Source: Acidovorax benzenivorans
GTDB lineage: Bacteria; Pseudomonadota; Gammaproteobacteria; Burkholderiales; Burkholderiaceae_C
Reading direction: 5' to 3'
DNA length: 64,000 nt
Assembly (NCBI RefSeq): GCF_028680575.1
Contig: NZ_JAPCKI010000009.1
Location: 97,392 to 161,391, forward strand
The translations under genes and the position numbers were made by a program. Within the stretch, counting starts at the first letter, position 1; every line of letters starts with the position of its first letter. Positions 20,864 to 32,344 of the stretch are shown in pieces. Under the pieces are notes generated by a model. The model saw only the letters and a list, made by a program, of their open reading frames with translations, did no database searches and was not told the origin of the DNA.

Positions 20864-21783
20864 TGGAGTCTTATGCACTGCTCATCGGCGCCACTCTGAG
20901 CGCGGGCACCGTGCTGGCCATCGCTGCCCTGGGCCTGCTGATCAACGAAAAGGCGGGCATCGTCAACCTGGGGGCCGAGGGCATGATGCTCTGCGCCGCC
21001 ATTGCAGGCTTTGCCACCGTGGTGCACACGGGCAACACCTGGCTGGGCTTTGGGGCAGGCATGGCCGCTGGCGCGGTACTGGCCGCTATCTTCGGCGTGC
21101 TGGTGATCTGGCTCAACACCAACCAGTACGCCACCGGGCTCGCGCTCAGCCTGTTTGGCGTGGGTTTTTCGGCGTTTGCGGGCATCAGCTACGTGCAGGC
21201 CAAGCTGCCGGAGCTGCCAAAGTACGCGATCCCGGTGCTGGGTGATGTGCCGCTTCTCGGGCCCGCGCTGTTCCAGCAGCATCCGCTGGTGTACCTCACC
21301 ATGCTGCTGGTGGCGGGGTTGATCTGGTTCCTGTACCGCTCGCGCGCCGGACTGGTGCTGCGTTCGGTGGGCGAATCGCCCGAGTCTGCCCATGCGCTGG
21401 GCTACCCGGTGCGGCGCATCCGCCTGGCCGCGGTGGTGGCCGGGGGCTCGCTGTGCGGGCTGGCCGGGGCTTACATCTCCACCGTCTACACCCCGCTGTG
21501 GGTCGAGGGCATGGTGGCCGGGCGTGGCTGGATCGCGCTGGCGCTCACCACCTTTGCCACCTGGCGCCCGGCACGGGTGTTGCTTGGGGCTTACCTGTTT
21601 GGTGGCGTGACCATGCTGCAGTTCCATTTGCAGGCCACGGGTGTGCAGGTGGCCAGCCAGTTGCTGAGCATGCTGCCGTATGTGGCCACCATCGTGGTGC
21701 TGGCGCTGATCTCGCGCAATCCGGCGTGGATTCGCATCAATATGCCAGCTTCGTTGGGCAAGCCGTTTTACCCCGGCTCGTGA
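20863..21783 (+). CDS. BMP-type ABC importer, permease 2
   Basis: The 306-residue membrane protein pairs with permease 1. Typical blocks are ALGLLINEKAGIVNLGAEGMML, LNTNQYATGLALSLFGVG, RSVGESPESAHALGYPVRRIR and GRGWIALALTTFATWRP, as in YufQ/NupC-type permeases. An AGGAGG lies 7 bases before the ATG. The BMP lipoprotein gene follows 114 bases downstream and completes the importer. Confidence 0.92.
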   Translation: MESYALLIGATLSAGTVLAIAALGLLINEKAGIVNLGAEGMMLCAAIAGFATVVHTGNTWLGFGAGMAAGAVLAAIFGVLVIWLNTNQYATGLALSLFGVGFSAFAGISYVQAKLPELPKYAIPVLGDVPLLGPALFQQHPLVYLTMLLVAGLIWFLYRSRAGLVLRSVGESPESAHALGYPVRRIRLAAVVAGGSLCGLAGAYISTVYTPLWVEGMVAGRGWIALALTTFATWRPARVLLGAYLFGGVTMLQFHLQATGVQVASQLLSMLPYVATIVVLALISRNPAWIRINMPASLGKPFYPGS

Positions 21784-21897
21784 AATCGAAGGTCGCCGCC
21801 ATAAATGCTGGTTACCCCTTGGTAGATCGGCCCATAATTAATGTTTTCGTCCCGCAACCTTGCAAGTCTTACTTCTTCACTCGATAAGGAAACCGAC

Positions 21898-23064
21898 ATG
21901 ACTGATCTGCAGAAACGCTCCATGCTCAAGGTGGCAGCGCTCTCCGCCGTGGCTGCTGCCGCCCTCGTGGGCTGTGGCAAGAAGGAAGAACCGGCACCGG
22001 CGCCCGCGCCAGCACCGGCCCCTGTGGCAGAAGCACCGGCACCCAAGCCAGAGCCTCTGAAGATCGCATTTGCCTATGTCGGCCCCGTGGGCGACGGCGG
22101 CTGGTCGTTCGCCCACGACAACGGTCGCAAGGCCATCGAGAAGGAATTCGGCGACAAGGTCGTGACGAGCTTCGTCGAAAGCGTGCCCGAGTCCGCCGAC
22201 GCCGAGCGCGTGCTGCGTGACCTGGCCGGCCAGGGCAACAAGCTGATCTTCGGCACCACCTTCGGCTACATGGAGTCCATGCTCAAGGTGGCCGAGGACA
22301 ACAAGGGCGTGAAGTTCGAGCATGCCACCGGCTACAAGACGGCCGAAAACATGCGCACCTATGACAGCCGCACCTACGAAGGCGCGTACATGGCGGGCAT
22401 CATTGCCGGTGCCATGACCAAGTCCAACACGCTGGGCGTGGTGGGCTCGGTGCCGATCCCTGAAGTGATCCGCAACATCAACAGCTTCACGCTGGGCGCG
22501 CAGTCGGTCAACCCCAAGATCAAGACCAAGGTGGTGTGGGTGAACGAATGGTTCAGCCCACCCAAGGAAACCGAAGCCGCTACCAGCCTGATCAACGGCG
22601 GCGCGGACATCCTGTTCCAGAACACCGATTCTCCCGCCGTGCTCAAGACGGCCCAAGAGAAGGGCAAGCGCGCCTTCGGCTGGGACAGCGACATGACTGC
22701 CTACGGCCCCAAGGCCCACCTGGCATCGGCTGTGATCAACTGGGGACCGTACTACGTCAAGGCCACCAAGGACGTGCTGGATGGCAACTGGGCCTCGGGC
22801 CAAAGCTGGTGGGGCGTGAAGGAAGGCGCTATCGACATCGTCTCCATCGCTGAAGACGTGCCTGCCGACACCAAGGCCAAGGTCGAAGCCGTGAAGAAGG
22901 GCCTGGCCGACGGCAGCTTCAGCATCTGGAAGGGCCCCATCGTGGGTCAGGACGGCAAGCCCGTGCTCGAAAAGGACGCTGTGGCCGACGACAAGTTCCT
23001 GGGCGGCATCAACTTCTACGTCAAGGGCGTCGAAGGCAAGATCCCCGGCGGCGACAAGAAGTAA
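21898..23064 (+). CDS. BMP-family lipoprotein 2, substrate-binding subunit of the importer
   Basis: The 388-residue protein has a lipoprotein signal (lipobox LVGC near residue 25), a long Ala/Pro linker (EEPAPAPAPAPAP) and a BMP ligand domain: KIAFAYVGPVGDGGWSFAHD, FGTTFGYMESM, SVPIPEVIRNINSF, FQNTDSPAVLKTA and FGWDSDMTAYGP. It is anchored in the inner or outer membrane and delivers ligand to the permeases encoded just upstream. The start at 21898 follows AAGGAAA; an earlier ATG at 21841 lacks a signal-peptide-like sequence. It shares most pocket blocks with the BMP proteins at 14745 and 25824. Confidence 0.92.
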   Translation: MTDLQKRSMLKVAALSAVAAAALVGCGKKEEPAPAPAPAPAPVAEAPAPKPEPLKIAFAYVGPVGDGGWSFAHDNGRKAIEKEFGDKVVTSFVESVPESADAERVLRDLAGQGNKLIFGTTFGYMESMLKVAEDNKGVKFEHATGYKTAENMRTYDSRTYEGAYMAGIIAGAMTKSNTLGVVGSVPIPEVIRNINSFTLGAQSVNPKIKTKVVWVNEWFSPPKETEAATSLINGGADILFQNTDSPAVLKTAQEKGKRAFGWDSDMTAYGPKAHLASAVINWGPYYVKATKDVLDGNWASGQSWWGVKEGAIDIVSIAEDVPADTKAKVEAVKKGLADGSFSIWKGPIVGQDGKPVLEKDAVADDKFLGGINFYVKGVEGKIPGGDKK

Positions 23065-23080
23065 TTCGTACCGCGTCCAT

Positions 23081-23135
23081 CAGCAGCTCTTCGGAGCTGC
23101 TGTGGCAAAGGGCCGCCCTGGGGTGGCCCTTTTTT
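23081..23135 (+). terminator. tandem hairpins ending the importer operon
   Basis: The first is a perfect 9-base stem CAGCAGCTC/GAGCTGCTG with a TTCG loop (23081-23102). The second pairs AAGGGCC (23108-23114) with GGCCCTT (23125-23131), with three more inner pairs and six T at 23130-23135: a classical Rho-independent terminator. Confidence 0.85.
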
Positions 23136-23186
23136 GTTTGACAGGGTCCTCGGCCAGAGGCCCGCAGGTTTTCAGGAGCAAGGACG

Positions 23187-25222
<2,036 letters not shown>

Positions 25223-25229
25223 GCGTCAC

Positions 25230-25700
25230 TCAGTCATTCGCCAGCTGCGGGGGTGAATCGCCCAGCAGCGCTGCGCGGATCTGGTCTGCATAGGCTTGCA
25301 GCACGGCGGGCCCCGGCTCCTTGCGGGGCCACGTCAATGCAATGCCGTCCTGCGCGTGGCGGGGTACCACATGCATATGAAAGTGGAACACCGTCTGGTC
25401 GCCCTCGCGCCCGTTGGCCTGCAGCAGCGTGATGCCTGGTGGGTCAAAGGCCAGGCGCACGGCCTGGGCTACGCGTTGTGCGGTCTGCATGACGGCAGCA
25501 GCTTCTTCGGGCGTGATGTCGAGCAAGGTGGCGGCGTGGCGCTTGGTGGCCACCAGCACATGGCCGGGGTTGACCTGGCCGATGTCCATGAAGGCGATGG
25601 TCAGGTGATCCTCATACACCGTGGCTGCCGGGATTTCGCCCGCCACCAGGCGGCAGAAGATGCATTGGCCGGGGGGCGAGGTGTCAACAAACATGGGCAT
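25230..25700 (-). CDS. HIT-family nucleotide hydrolase
   Basis: The 156-residue protein carries the histidine triad HFHMHVVPR (about residues 105-113) and the N-terminal CIFCRLVAGEIPA with a possible zinc site, as in HinT-type proteins that cleave nucleoside phosphoramidates or dinucleoside polyphosphates. Two in-frame ATGs (25700, 25694) are possible; the first has CGGAG upstream. It lies on the opposite strand to the purine genes, converging on the adenine deaminase. Confidence 0.88.
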   Translation of the reverse strand: MPMFVDTSPPGQCIFCRLVAGEIPAATVYEDHLTIAFMDIGQVNPGHVLVATKRHAATLLDITPEEAAAVMQTAQRVAQAVRLAFDPPGITLLQANGREGDQTVFHFHMHVVPRHAQDGIALTWPRKEPGPAVLQAYADQIRAALLGDSPPQLAND

Positions 25701-25761
25701 GGGGCGGGGCTCCGGGCTGTGGCAAACCCCATGGTAGTGCCCCTCGCTTAAAATACGCCAC

Positions 25762-25786
25762 AAAGGCTGCTGTCCCGGCAGCCTTT
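25762..25786 (+). promoter_or_regulatory. leader hairpin before BMP gene 3
   Basis: AAAGGCTGC (25762-25770) pairs perfectly with GCAGCCTTT (25778-25786) around a 7-base loop and is followed by a T-rich tract, 38 bases before the BMP start. It may be an attenuator-like terminator. The upstream TTAAAATA may be part of its promoter. No known riboswitch consensus was recognised. Confidence 0.45.
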
Positions 25787-25823
25787 TGCATTTTCTGTTT
25801 TCGGGACCATGTAGAGGACCACC

Positions 25824-26924
25824 ATGTACAAAAACCTCGCAGCCACGCTTGTGGCCGCCTGTTTTTTCTCCCCCGTTTTTTCACAGACCACACCTGCCAA
25901 AGGCAGCGCTGCCGAGCCCGTCAAGGCCGGGTTTGTTTATGTCTCGCCCATCACCGAAGCGGGCTGGACACGCCAGCACGATGAAGGCCGCAAGGCCGTC
26001 GAAGCCGCGCTGGGCCAACAGGTGAAGACCACCTTTGTCGAGAACGTGGCCGAAGGCGCTGATGCCGAGCGAGTGATTCGCGACCTGGCCGCCACGGGCC
26101 ACCAGATCATCTTCACCCCCAGTTTTGGCTACATGGAGCCCACGCTCAAGGTGGCGCAGGACTATCCGCATGTGAAGTTCGAGTCCATTACCGGCTACAA
26201 GACCACGCCCAATGTGGCCACTGCCAACGCGCGCTATTACGAGGGCCGTTACCTGGCGGGTATTGCCGCAGGCCGCATGAGCAAGACTGGCGTGGCTGGT
26301 TTTGTGGCGGGTTTCCCCATTCCTGAAGTGCTGCAGGGCATCAATGCTTTCACGCTGGGCATGCGCTCGGTCAATCCCCAGGCCACTGTCAAGGTGGTGT
26401 GGCTCAATGTGTGGTTCGACCCGCCCAAGGAGCGGGATGCCGCCATGGCGCTGTTCAATCAGGATGTCGATGTGATCGCGTTCCACACGGGCTCCACGGC
26501 CGTGATGGCAGCTGCGCAGGAGCGCGGCAAGATGGCCGTGGCCTACCACTCGGACATGCGCCGCACCGGGCCGGATGCGCAGATCGTGGCCGTGACACAC
26601 CAGTGGGGCAGCTACTACACCGAGCGCGTGCGCGCCGTGCAAAGCGGCACCTGGAAGAGCGCTAACCTCTGGGGTGGCGTGCGCGAGGGCATGATCCGCG
26701 TCGGAGACTTTGGCCCGCGCGTGCCTGCCGCCGTGCAGCAGGAAGTGCTGAACGCGCAAAAGGCCATTGGGGCGGGCAAGCTCCAGCCGTTCCGCGCGGG
26801 CAAGACTCCGGTGCGCGACAACGAGGGACAAGAGAGGATCGCGCCGGGGCAGGCGCTGACCGATGCGCAAATCCTGCAGATGAACTGGCTGGTGGACGGC
26901 GTGGTCGGCAAGTTGTCCCGCTGA
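25824..26924 (+). CDS. BMP-family substrate-binding protein 3
   Basis: The 366-residue protein is exported by an N-terminal signal (MYKNLAATLVAACFFSPVFS; VAAC could also be a lipobox) and has BMP blocks KAGFVYVSPITEAGWTRQHD, FTPSFGYMEPTLK, FPIPEVLQGINAF and AYHSDMRRTGPDA. It differs at the pocket position where the other two have QNTDSPA: here it reads FHTGSTA, so a different ligand is likely. AGAGGACC precedes the ATG. It stands alone between HIT and guaD and has no own permease. Confidence 0.88.
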   Translation: MYKNLAATLVAACFFSPVFSQTTPAKGSAAEPVKAGFVYVSPITEAGWTRQHDEGRKAVEAALGQQVKTTFVENVAEGADAERVIRDLAATGHQIIFTPSFGYMEPTLKVAQDYPHVKFESITGYKTTPNVATANARYYEGRYLAGIAAGRMSKTGVAGFVAGFPIPEVLQGINAFTLGMRSVNPQATVKVVWLNVWFDPPKERDAAMALFNQDVDVIAFHTGSTAVMAAAQERGKMAVAYHSDMRRTGPDAQIVAVTHQWGSYYTERVRAVQSGTWKSANLWGGVREGMIRVGDFGPRVPAAVQQEVLNAQKAIGAGKLQPFRAGKTPVRDNEGQERIAPGQALTDAQILQMNWLVDGVVGKLSR

Positions 26925-26968
26925 TCCTGCACGAGCTACCGGCGCTCCCTGAGCTCCATAGCCACTAT

Positions 26969-26996
26969 GGGGCGCTGCGTATACAAACTGCGCCCC
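26969..26996 (+). promoter_or_regulatory. hairpin with GTATAC loop before guaD
   Basis: GGGGCGC (26969-26975) and GCGCCCC (26990-26996) form a 7-base stem; the loop holds CGTATACAAA. The GTATAC core also occurs in the promoter region of BMP gene 1, so a shared operator is possible. Confidence 0.35.
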
Positions 26997-27016
26997 CTGC
27001 CGCTAAGCTTGTCGCC

Positions 27017-28315
27017 ATGCCTGTTTACCGATCTGCTCTTTTGCGCTTTGCCGACGACGGCTGCGCCCTCTATGACGAAGATGGCCTGCTGGCCATTGGC
27101 CCGGATGCCCAGGGCCGCCAGCGGGTGCTGGCGGCGGGGGCCTGGCAGGCGCTGTCGCCGCAATATGCCCACGAGCCCGTCACGCACCTGCCGGGCCGCA
27201 TTCTGGCCCCCGGGTTTGTGGACATGCACATCCACTTTCCGCAGACTGATGTGATCGGCTCGCCAGCGGATGGCCTGCTGCCCTGGCTGGAGAACTACAC
27301 CTTTCCGCACGAGTCCCGTTTCGTAGAGTCCGAATACAGCGGACAGGTGGCGCAGTTCTTCATTGAAGAACTGCTGCGCAACGGCGTGACCACGGCGCTG
27401 GCGTTCTCCACCTCGCACCCAGCGTCGGTGGACGCCCTGTTCACCGAAGCCCAGCGCCAGCAGATGCGTCTCATCACCGGCAAGGTGCTGCAAGACCGCC
27501 ACTCGCCCGACGGCGTGCGCGACGACACCGAGCAGAGCCTCATCGACACCGACGCGCTGATCCAGCGCTGGCACGGCGTGGACCGCCTGGGCTATGCCAT
27601 CACCCCCCGGTTTGCGCCCACCAGCACCCATGAACAACTGCGCGGCGCGGGTGAGCTGGCCGCGCGCTACCCCGATGTGTGGATCCAGTCCCACGTAGCC
27701 GAAAACCGCGACGAGATTCGCTGGGCGCGCGAGCTGTTTCCCGCCGCGCGCAGCTACCTGGGCGTGTACGACGACTTTGGCCTCATGCGCGAACGTGCGG
27801 TGTACGCGCACTGCATCCACTTTGACGACGACGACCGTGCGCTGATGCGCGACACCGGTGCGGTGGCGGCGGTCAGTCCCACCAGCAACCTCTTTCTGGG
27901 CAGCGGGTTTTTCGACTACGCCGGTGCCGACAGGGTGGGCTTTGGCTATGGGCTGGCCAGCGATGTGGGCGGGGGCACCAGCTTCAGCCCGTTCCACACC
28001 ATGCTGGCGGCGTACTACGTGGGGCGTGAGGGCCAGACCAAGCAGGGCCTGAGCCTGTCGCCCCAACGGCTGTGGTGGCAACACACGGCGGGCGCGGCCA
28101 AGGCGCTGGGTCTGGCGGGTGTGGTGGGCAATCTGCAGCCGGGCTGCGAGGCCGATTTTGTGGTGCTGAATCCAGAGGCCACCCCACTTTTGGCACGCAA
28201 GACCCGCCAGGCGCGCAACCTGGATGAGCTTTTGTTTGCGCTGATCGTGCTCGGTGACGACCGGGTGGTGCAAGAAACAGTGATTTCTCAAGCAAAATAC
28301 GGCTCTAGCGCTTGA
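27017..28315 (+). CDS. guaD: guanine deaminase, amidohydrolase type
   Basis: The 432-residue enzyme converts guanine to xanthine, the substrate of XdhAB. It has the amidohydrolase metal site GFVDMHIHFPQTDVIGS, then SHVAENRDEI, YAHCIHFDDDD and the late Asp in GLASDVGGGTSFSPF, all typical of GuaD. No signal peptide is present, so it acts in the cytoplasm. The last residues (YGSSA) and the stop TGA lie in a dispersed repeat. Confidence 0.94.
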   Translation: MPVYRSALLRFADDGCALYDEDGLLAIGPDAQGRQRVLAAGAWQALSPQYAHEPVTHLPGRILAPGFVDMHIHFPQTDVIGSPADGLLPWLENYTFPHESRFVESEYSGQVAQFFIEELLRNGVTTALAFSTSHPASVDALFTEAQRQQMRLITGKVLQDRHSPDGVRDDTEQSLIDTDALIQRWHGVDRLGYAITPRFAPTSTHEQLRGAGELAARYPDVWIQSHVAENRDEIRWARELFPAARSYLGVYDDFGLMRERAVYAHCIHFDDDDRALMRDTGAVAAVSPTSNLFLGSGFFDYAGADRVGFGYGLASDVGGGTSFSPFHTMLAAYYVGREGQTKQGLSLSPQRLWWQHTAGAAKALGLAGVVGNLQPGCEADFVVLNPEATPLLARKTRQARNLDELLFALIVLGDDRVVQETVISQAKYGSSA

Positions 28316-28350
28316 TATTCATGCGCTACCAGCTACGTATTTAATAGCGC
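28303..28350 (-). repeat. dispersed repeat copy 6, at the guaD 3' end
   Basis: CTCTAGCGCTTGATATTCATGCGCTACCAGCTACG...TTAATAGCGC carries the AAGCGCTAG/TAGCTGCT motif pair. The guaD stop codon (28313-28315) is within it. Confidence 0.65.
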
Positions 28351-28395
28351 CCGGCAGTCCACCACTGCAGGGGCCACAGCGCAGGGAGTTCTGCT

Positions 28396-28968
<573 letters not shown>

Positions 28969-28976
28969 GTTGAACA

Positions 28977-29021
28977 GGTTCTCAGAGCGCAGCTTCGCAG
29001 AGGCTGCGTCCTACAAGAACC
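28977..29021 (+). terminator. nested hairpin after dcd
   Basis: GGTTCT/AGAACC (28977-28982 and 29016-29021) enclose a second stem GCGCAGC/GCTGCGT (28987-28993 and 29003-29009). It lies 8 bases after the dcd stop. There is no T-run, so termination is uncertain. Confidence 0.5.
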
Positions 29022-29111
29022 CTGCGCCTCGGCTGAAATGCAAGCGTTGGTAAGTTTCATAGCATGGGTGCCATGGCCTCGGATGTTGTCGGGGCCTGAC
29101 GGAGTTTCACC

Positions 29112-29480
29112 ATGCTGACCTTTGCTGCTCCTTCTGCTCCCTCTCCTGCTGAGACTTCTGCCGCCCGCTTGGTTTCAGATCCGGCTCCTGCTCCTGCTGC
29201 AGTGCAGGGCGGTCTGCCCAGCGTGACTGGCAGGCTGCCGAACGATGGTCTCTGCGGACCTGCGGGTGCACCGTCCAGCTACTGGCCGTGTGAAATGCTG
29301 AATGCGTTTGTGTTGCGCATGGCGGCTCAGGGCCACTGCGTCAACATGTCGATGATGTTGGGTCACCACCCCTATGCGCTGGAGCGGCTGTCAGTGGCCT
29401 TGGCTGTACCAGACCCCGCGTTGCGGCAGTTGGCGCTGCAGTTGCAGCCGTACTTCGAGGCTCCTGGCGTCGGCGGTTGA
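29112..29480 (+). CDS. hypothetical protein, 122 residues
   Basis: The frame follows a plausible ribosome site (GACGGAG, 9 bases before ATG). The N-terminal half is Ala/Pro/Ser-rich; the C-terminal half (SSYWPCEMLNAFVLRMAAQGHCVNMSMMLGHHPYALERLSVAL) looks helical and ordered. No signal peptide or membrane helix is clear. I do not recognise a family. It converges on the cyclase gene at 29537. Confidence 0.6.
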   Translation: MLTFAAPSAPSPAETSAARLVSDPAPAPAAVQGGLPSVTGRLPNDGLCGPAGAPSSYWPCEMLNAFVLRMAAQGHCVNMSMMLGHHPYALERLSVALAVPDPALRQLALQLQPYFEAPGVGG

Positions 29481-29536
29481 GGTTCGCACCAGCAAATGTC
29501 GGTAAGTGCCGACAGGTGCCCCTCGCGCATGCCCTC

Positions 29537-31237
29537 TCAGACCTCCACACACACCCTGTTGCGCCCCTGGCCCTTGGCTTCGTAGAGGGCTGCATCCCCC
29601 CTGCGCAGCAGGGCAGCGCTGGTGTCTTCGGCGCTGCGCATGCTGGCCACACCGGCACTCACGGTGATGGTGCCCACGACCGGGTCTTGCTGCTCCGCCA
29701 TGGCTGTGACCAGGGCCTGCGCAATGGACTGGGCACCTTCCAGGTCAGTGTCGGGCAGCAATGCCACAAATTCTTCGCCGCCCAGCCGGGCCACCACGTC
29801 CGAGCTGCGCAGGCGCGACTCCAGCGTGCGCGCCAGGCGCCGCAGCACCTCGTCGCCAGCCTCATGTCCGTAGGTGTCGTTCACCCGTTTGAAGTGGTCC
29901 ACATCCACCGTGATCAGGCTCAGGGGGCGGCGACTGCGCCGCGTCAGGGCCAGTGCAAACGCCATCTGGCTCTCAAAGCCGCGCCGGTTCAGCAGGCCGG
30001 TGAGTGCGTCGGTGCGCGCCTGCAGGTCCAGCGCGCGGTTGGCGGCCTCCAGCTCCAGCGTGCGCAGCCGTACCTTTTCTTCCATGGCCTCGCGGGCGGC
30101 CAGCAGGCGGTGCGTCATGCGGCCCAGAGACTGGGAGAGCTGTTGCACCTCGCGGCTGCTTTGCATGGCCGGAATGTCGCTGCCCGGGTGTCCGGCCTCT
30201 ACCGCGCTGGCCGCGTCGGCCAGTGCATACAGGTCCACGCTCAGGCGCCGGGCAGCCAGCCAGGCCAGGGCCGACGCCAGCAGCGCGGCCGTCAGGCCAA
30301 TCACCAGTGCCAGTTGCACGGTGCTGTCTGCCTCGGCAAAAGCCAGCTCAACTGGCTGGCGTGCCACGATGCGCCAACCCAGGTCGCTGGCCGCGTTGCG
30401 TGGCTGCAGTTGGGTGGCAGCCGTCAGGTAGCGCTTGCCATCCTGCCACTGCGCCACGGTGGTCTGTGTGCGGTCGCCGTCGCGGTTGTTGTTGACACTG
30501 ATGTCCTCGGGCAGTCGCTGTCCGGCGGCGCGCATTGCCTCGGTCCGTCCGCCGGGTGCAAAAATCAATTGGCCTTCGCGGTCGAAAATGAACAGTTCCA
30601 GCGCGCTTTCGTCAGATGAAGCGGGGGTGAGGCTCTCCAGCACCTCGCGGGTCCATTGCCAGCTGCCATGGATGCCTAGCACGCCCACCGTGGTGGGGCC
30701 GATGCGGATGGGGGCTGCAAAGTCCACAAATCGGTGCGGCTCGCCGGTGGCGGTGGGGGGCAGCAGGGACTCCAGCAGCTTGGCGGGGTGCACATCCCCC
30801 ACATGCACCCCTTCAAGTCCGTGTTGGAACCACGGTCGCTGGGCCACGCTCTGGCCCACCAGCAGGTCGCGCGTGGCATTGCGCACCACGCCTTGCGCAT
30901 CGGCCACGCCGATCCAGACGTTGGTGGGCTGCATGGCCTGGCTGCGGGCCAGCATGTGCTGTGCCTCGGCAGAGTCGAGTCCCTTGGCCCAGACCACTTC
31001 GGCGCTGGCCATCACCTCGGCCTCCAGGCTGCGCTGCATGAGGCCGAGGGCCAGCAGCTTGCCCGCGTTTTCGGCCACCACCTGCAACGAGTTGCCTGCA
31101 TCGCGCTGGATACGGTGCTTGAGCAGCTCACCAAACCCCAGCGACAGCAGCACCGCCAGGCCCACCACCAGCGTGCCAAACACCAGCGCGATCTGCATGC
31201 GCAGGCTGTGGGTTGAAAAGCGCGTGATGGGCATCAT
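29537..31237 (-). CDS. membrane CACHE-HAMP-GGDEF diguanylate cyclase
   Basis: The 566-residue protein has a membrane helix near residues 13-35, a periplasmic sensor of CACHE type, a second helix (VIGLTAALLASALAWLA, about 275-295), a HAMP linker, a coiled segment and a C-terminal GGDEF domain with the active variant GGEEF (ARLGGEEFVALLP). The inhibitory RxxD site is present (RSSD before VVARLGGEEF), unlike in the cyclase at 6443. The start codon overlaps the stop of the upstream ornithine-cyclodeaminase-like gene (ATGA), so the two are co-translated. Confidence 0.9.
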   Translation of the reverse strand: MMPITRFSTHSLRMQIALVFGTLVVGLAVLLSLGFGELLKHRIQRDAGNSLQVVAENAGKLLALGLMQRSLEAEVMASAEVVWAKGLDSAEAQHMLARSQAMQPTNVWIGVADAQGVVRNATRDLLVGQSVAQRPWFQHGLEGVHVGDVHPAKLLESLLPPTATGEPHRFVDFAAPIRIGPTTVGVLGIHGSWQWTREVLESLTPASSDESALELFIFDREGQLIFAPGGRTEAMRAAGQRLPEDISVNNNRDGDRTQTTVAQWQDGKRYLTAATQLQPRNAASDLGWRIVARQPVELAFAEADSTVQLALVIGLTAALLASALAWLAARRLSVDLYALADAASAVEAGHPGSDIPAMQSSREVQQLSQSLGRMTHRLLAAREAMEEKVRLRTLELEAANRALDLQARTDALTGLLNRRGFESQMAFALALTRRSRRPLSLITVDVDHFKRVNDTYGHEAGDEVLRRLARTLESRLRSSDVVARLGGEEFVALLPDTDLEGAQSIAQALVTAMAEQQDPVVGTITVSAGVASMRSAEDTSAALLRRGDAALYEAKGQGRNRVCVEV

Positions 31238-32223
31238 GCGGGTGTGGTCGTCGATGAGCGCGTCGCAGAAGTTGTGGGGCTGGCGTGGCGCAGGGCCAGC
31301 CGGGCGGCTGCCAGGTCCCACCCCGCCCAGCCGCAGCTTTTGAACAGCACCGGGCCCGAGTGGTGCGTGGGGGCTGCGGCACTGAGGCCGCTGACCACGT
31401 CGGCCAGCGTGGGCAGCGCGGCTACGTCCAGGCCCGCCTGCAGCAGGTCGCCCGCCTCGTGGAGGGCATCGCTGGTGTCCACCACGATCCGTCCGTGCCG
31501 CGCCGCATGCTGGCAAAGTGCGGGAGCCAGCTCTGCCATGGCGGGCGTGAAGGCGCCCACGGCTGCCACAAATGCGTCGGGCCGGGGCGGGGCGCTCAGT
31601 ACCACCGCGCTGGCCGTGGTGCAGGTCGCTATCAGCGGGCAGTGGGGCACGGCGGCATCGGCATCGGCCACCACCCGTACCTGGGCGCCCAGGGCGCGCA
31701 CCTGCGCCGCCAGGGCCTCGGCGCTGGCGCTGCTGCGCGAGGCAATCCATACCTCGCGCACGCCCAGGCCGTGGATGAACGCCTCGGCATGTGCCAGGCC
31801 CTGCACCCCTGCACCGACGATGAGCAAGGGGCCTTGCGGCGTCTGCGCCAGGTGCCGGGCTGCTAGCAGCGAGACAGCGGCGGTACGCCGCGCGGTGACG
31901 GTGGGCCCGTCCAGCACCAGTCGGCGCTCACCTGTGGCGATGTCAAACACCACCACATCGCCCTGGATCGACGGGCGCCCTGTGCCTGCGTTGCCTGGGG
32001 TGAAGGTGATGAGCTTGGTCATGGCCACCGATTGATCCGTGGCAGGCATCACAAACAGGCTGCCGCCTTGCGCCAGCGGCAGCACGGCGCGTGGCGGCAC
32101 CGCCACGGTGTGGTCCTGCAGCAAGGCGGCTATTTCGTCGGCCAGATCGGACCAGGGCAACCGCGCAGCGGTGGCGGCTGCATCCAGCACGCCGAGAGAG
32201 GTCAAAGAGGGGGCTAAAAGCAT
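31234..32223 (-). CDS. ornithine cyclodeaminase/mu-crystallin family protein
   Basis: The 329-residue product has the family's NAD-binding fold (LLIVGAGVQGLAHAEAF, then IASRSSASAEALA) and the N-terminal KLITFTPGNAGTGRPSIQGDVVVFD block. Members are ornithine cyclodeaminase, alanine dehydrogenase or pyrroline/piperideine-2-carboxylate reductase; the reductase role is as likely as any. The start MLLAPSLTSLG is chosen because the upstream frame is unlike the family. It is translationally coupled to the following cyclase gene, an unusual pairing. Confidence 0.82.
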   Translation of the reverse strand: MLLAPSLTSLGVLDAAATAARLPWSDLADEIAALLQDHTVAVPPRAVLPLAQGGSLFVMPATDQSVAMTKLITFTPGNAGTGRPSIQGDVVVFDIATGERRLVLDGPTVTARRTAAVSLLAARHLAQTPQGPLLIVGAGVQGLAHAEAFIHGLGVREVWIASRSSASAEALAAQVRALGAQVRVVADADAAVPHCPLIATCTTASAVVLSAPPRPDAFVAAVGAFTPAMAELAPALCQHAARHGRIVVDTSDALHEAGDLLQAGLDVAALPTLADVVSGLSAAAPTHHSGPVLFKSCGWAGWDLAAARLALRHASPTTSATRSSTTTPA

Positions 32224-32344
32224 GCGGGGACTGTACACAGCATGCCGCTGGCGTGGGAGCGGAGAAGCCCTCACATGTGCAGTGCCCAACGCAGCCCGGC
32301 AGGGGCTGGGCGTCGGTTCAGGCCCGCCATGGAGGCCGTGTCCA

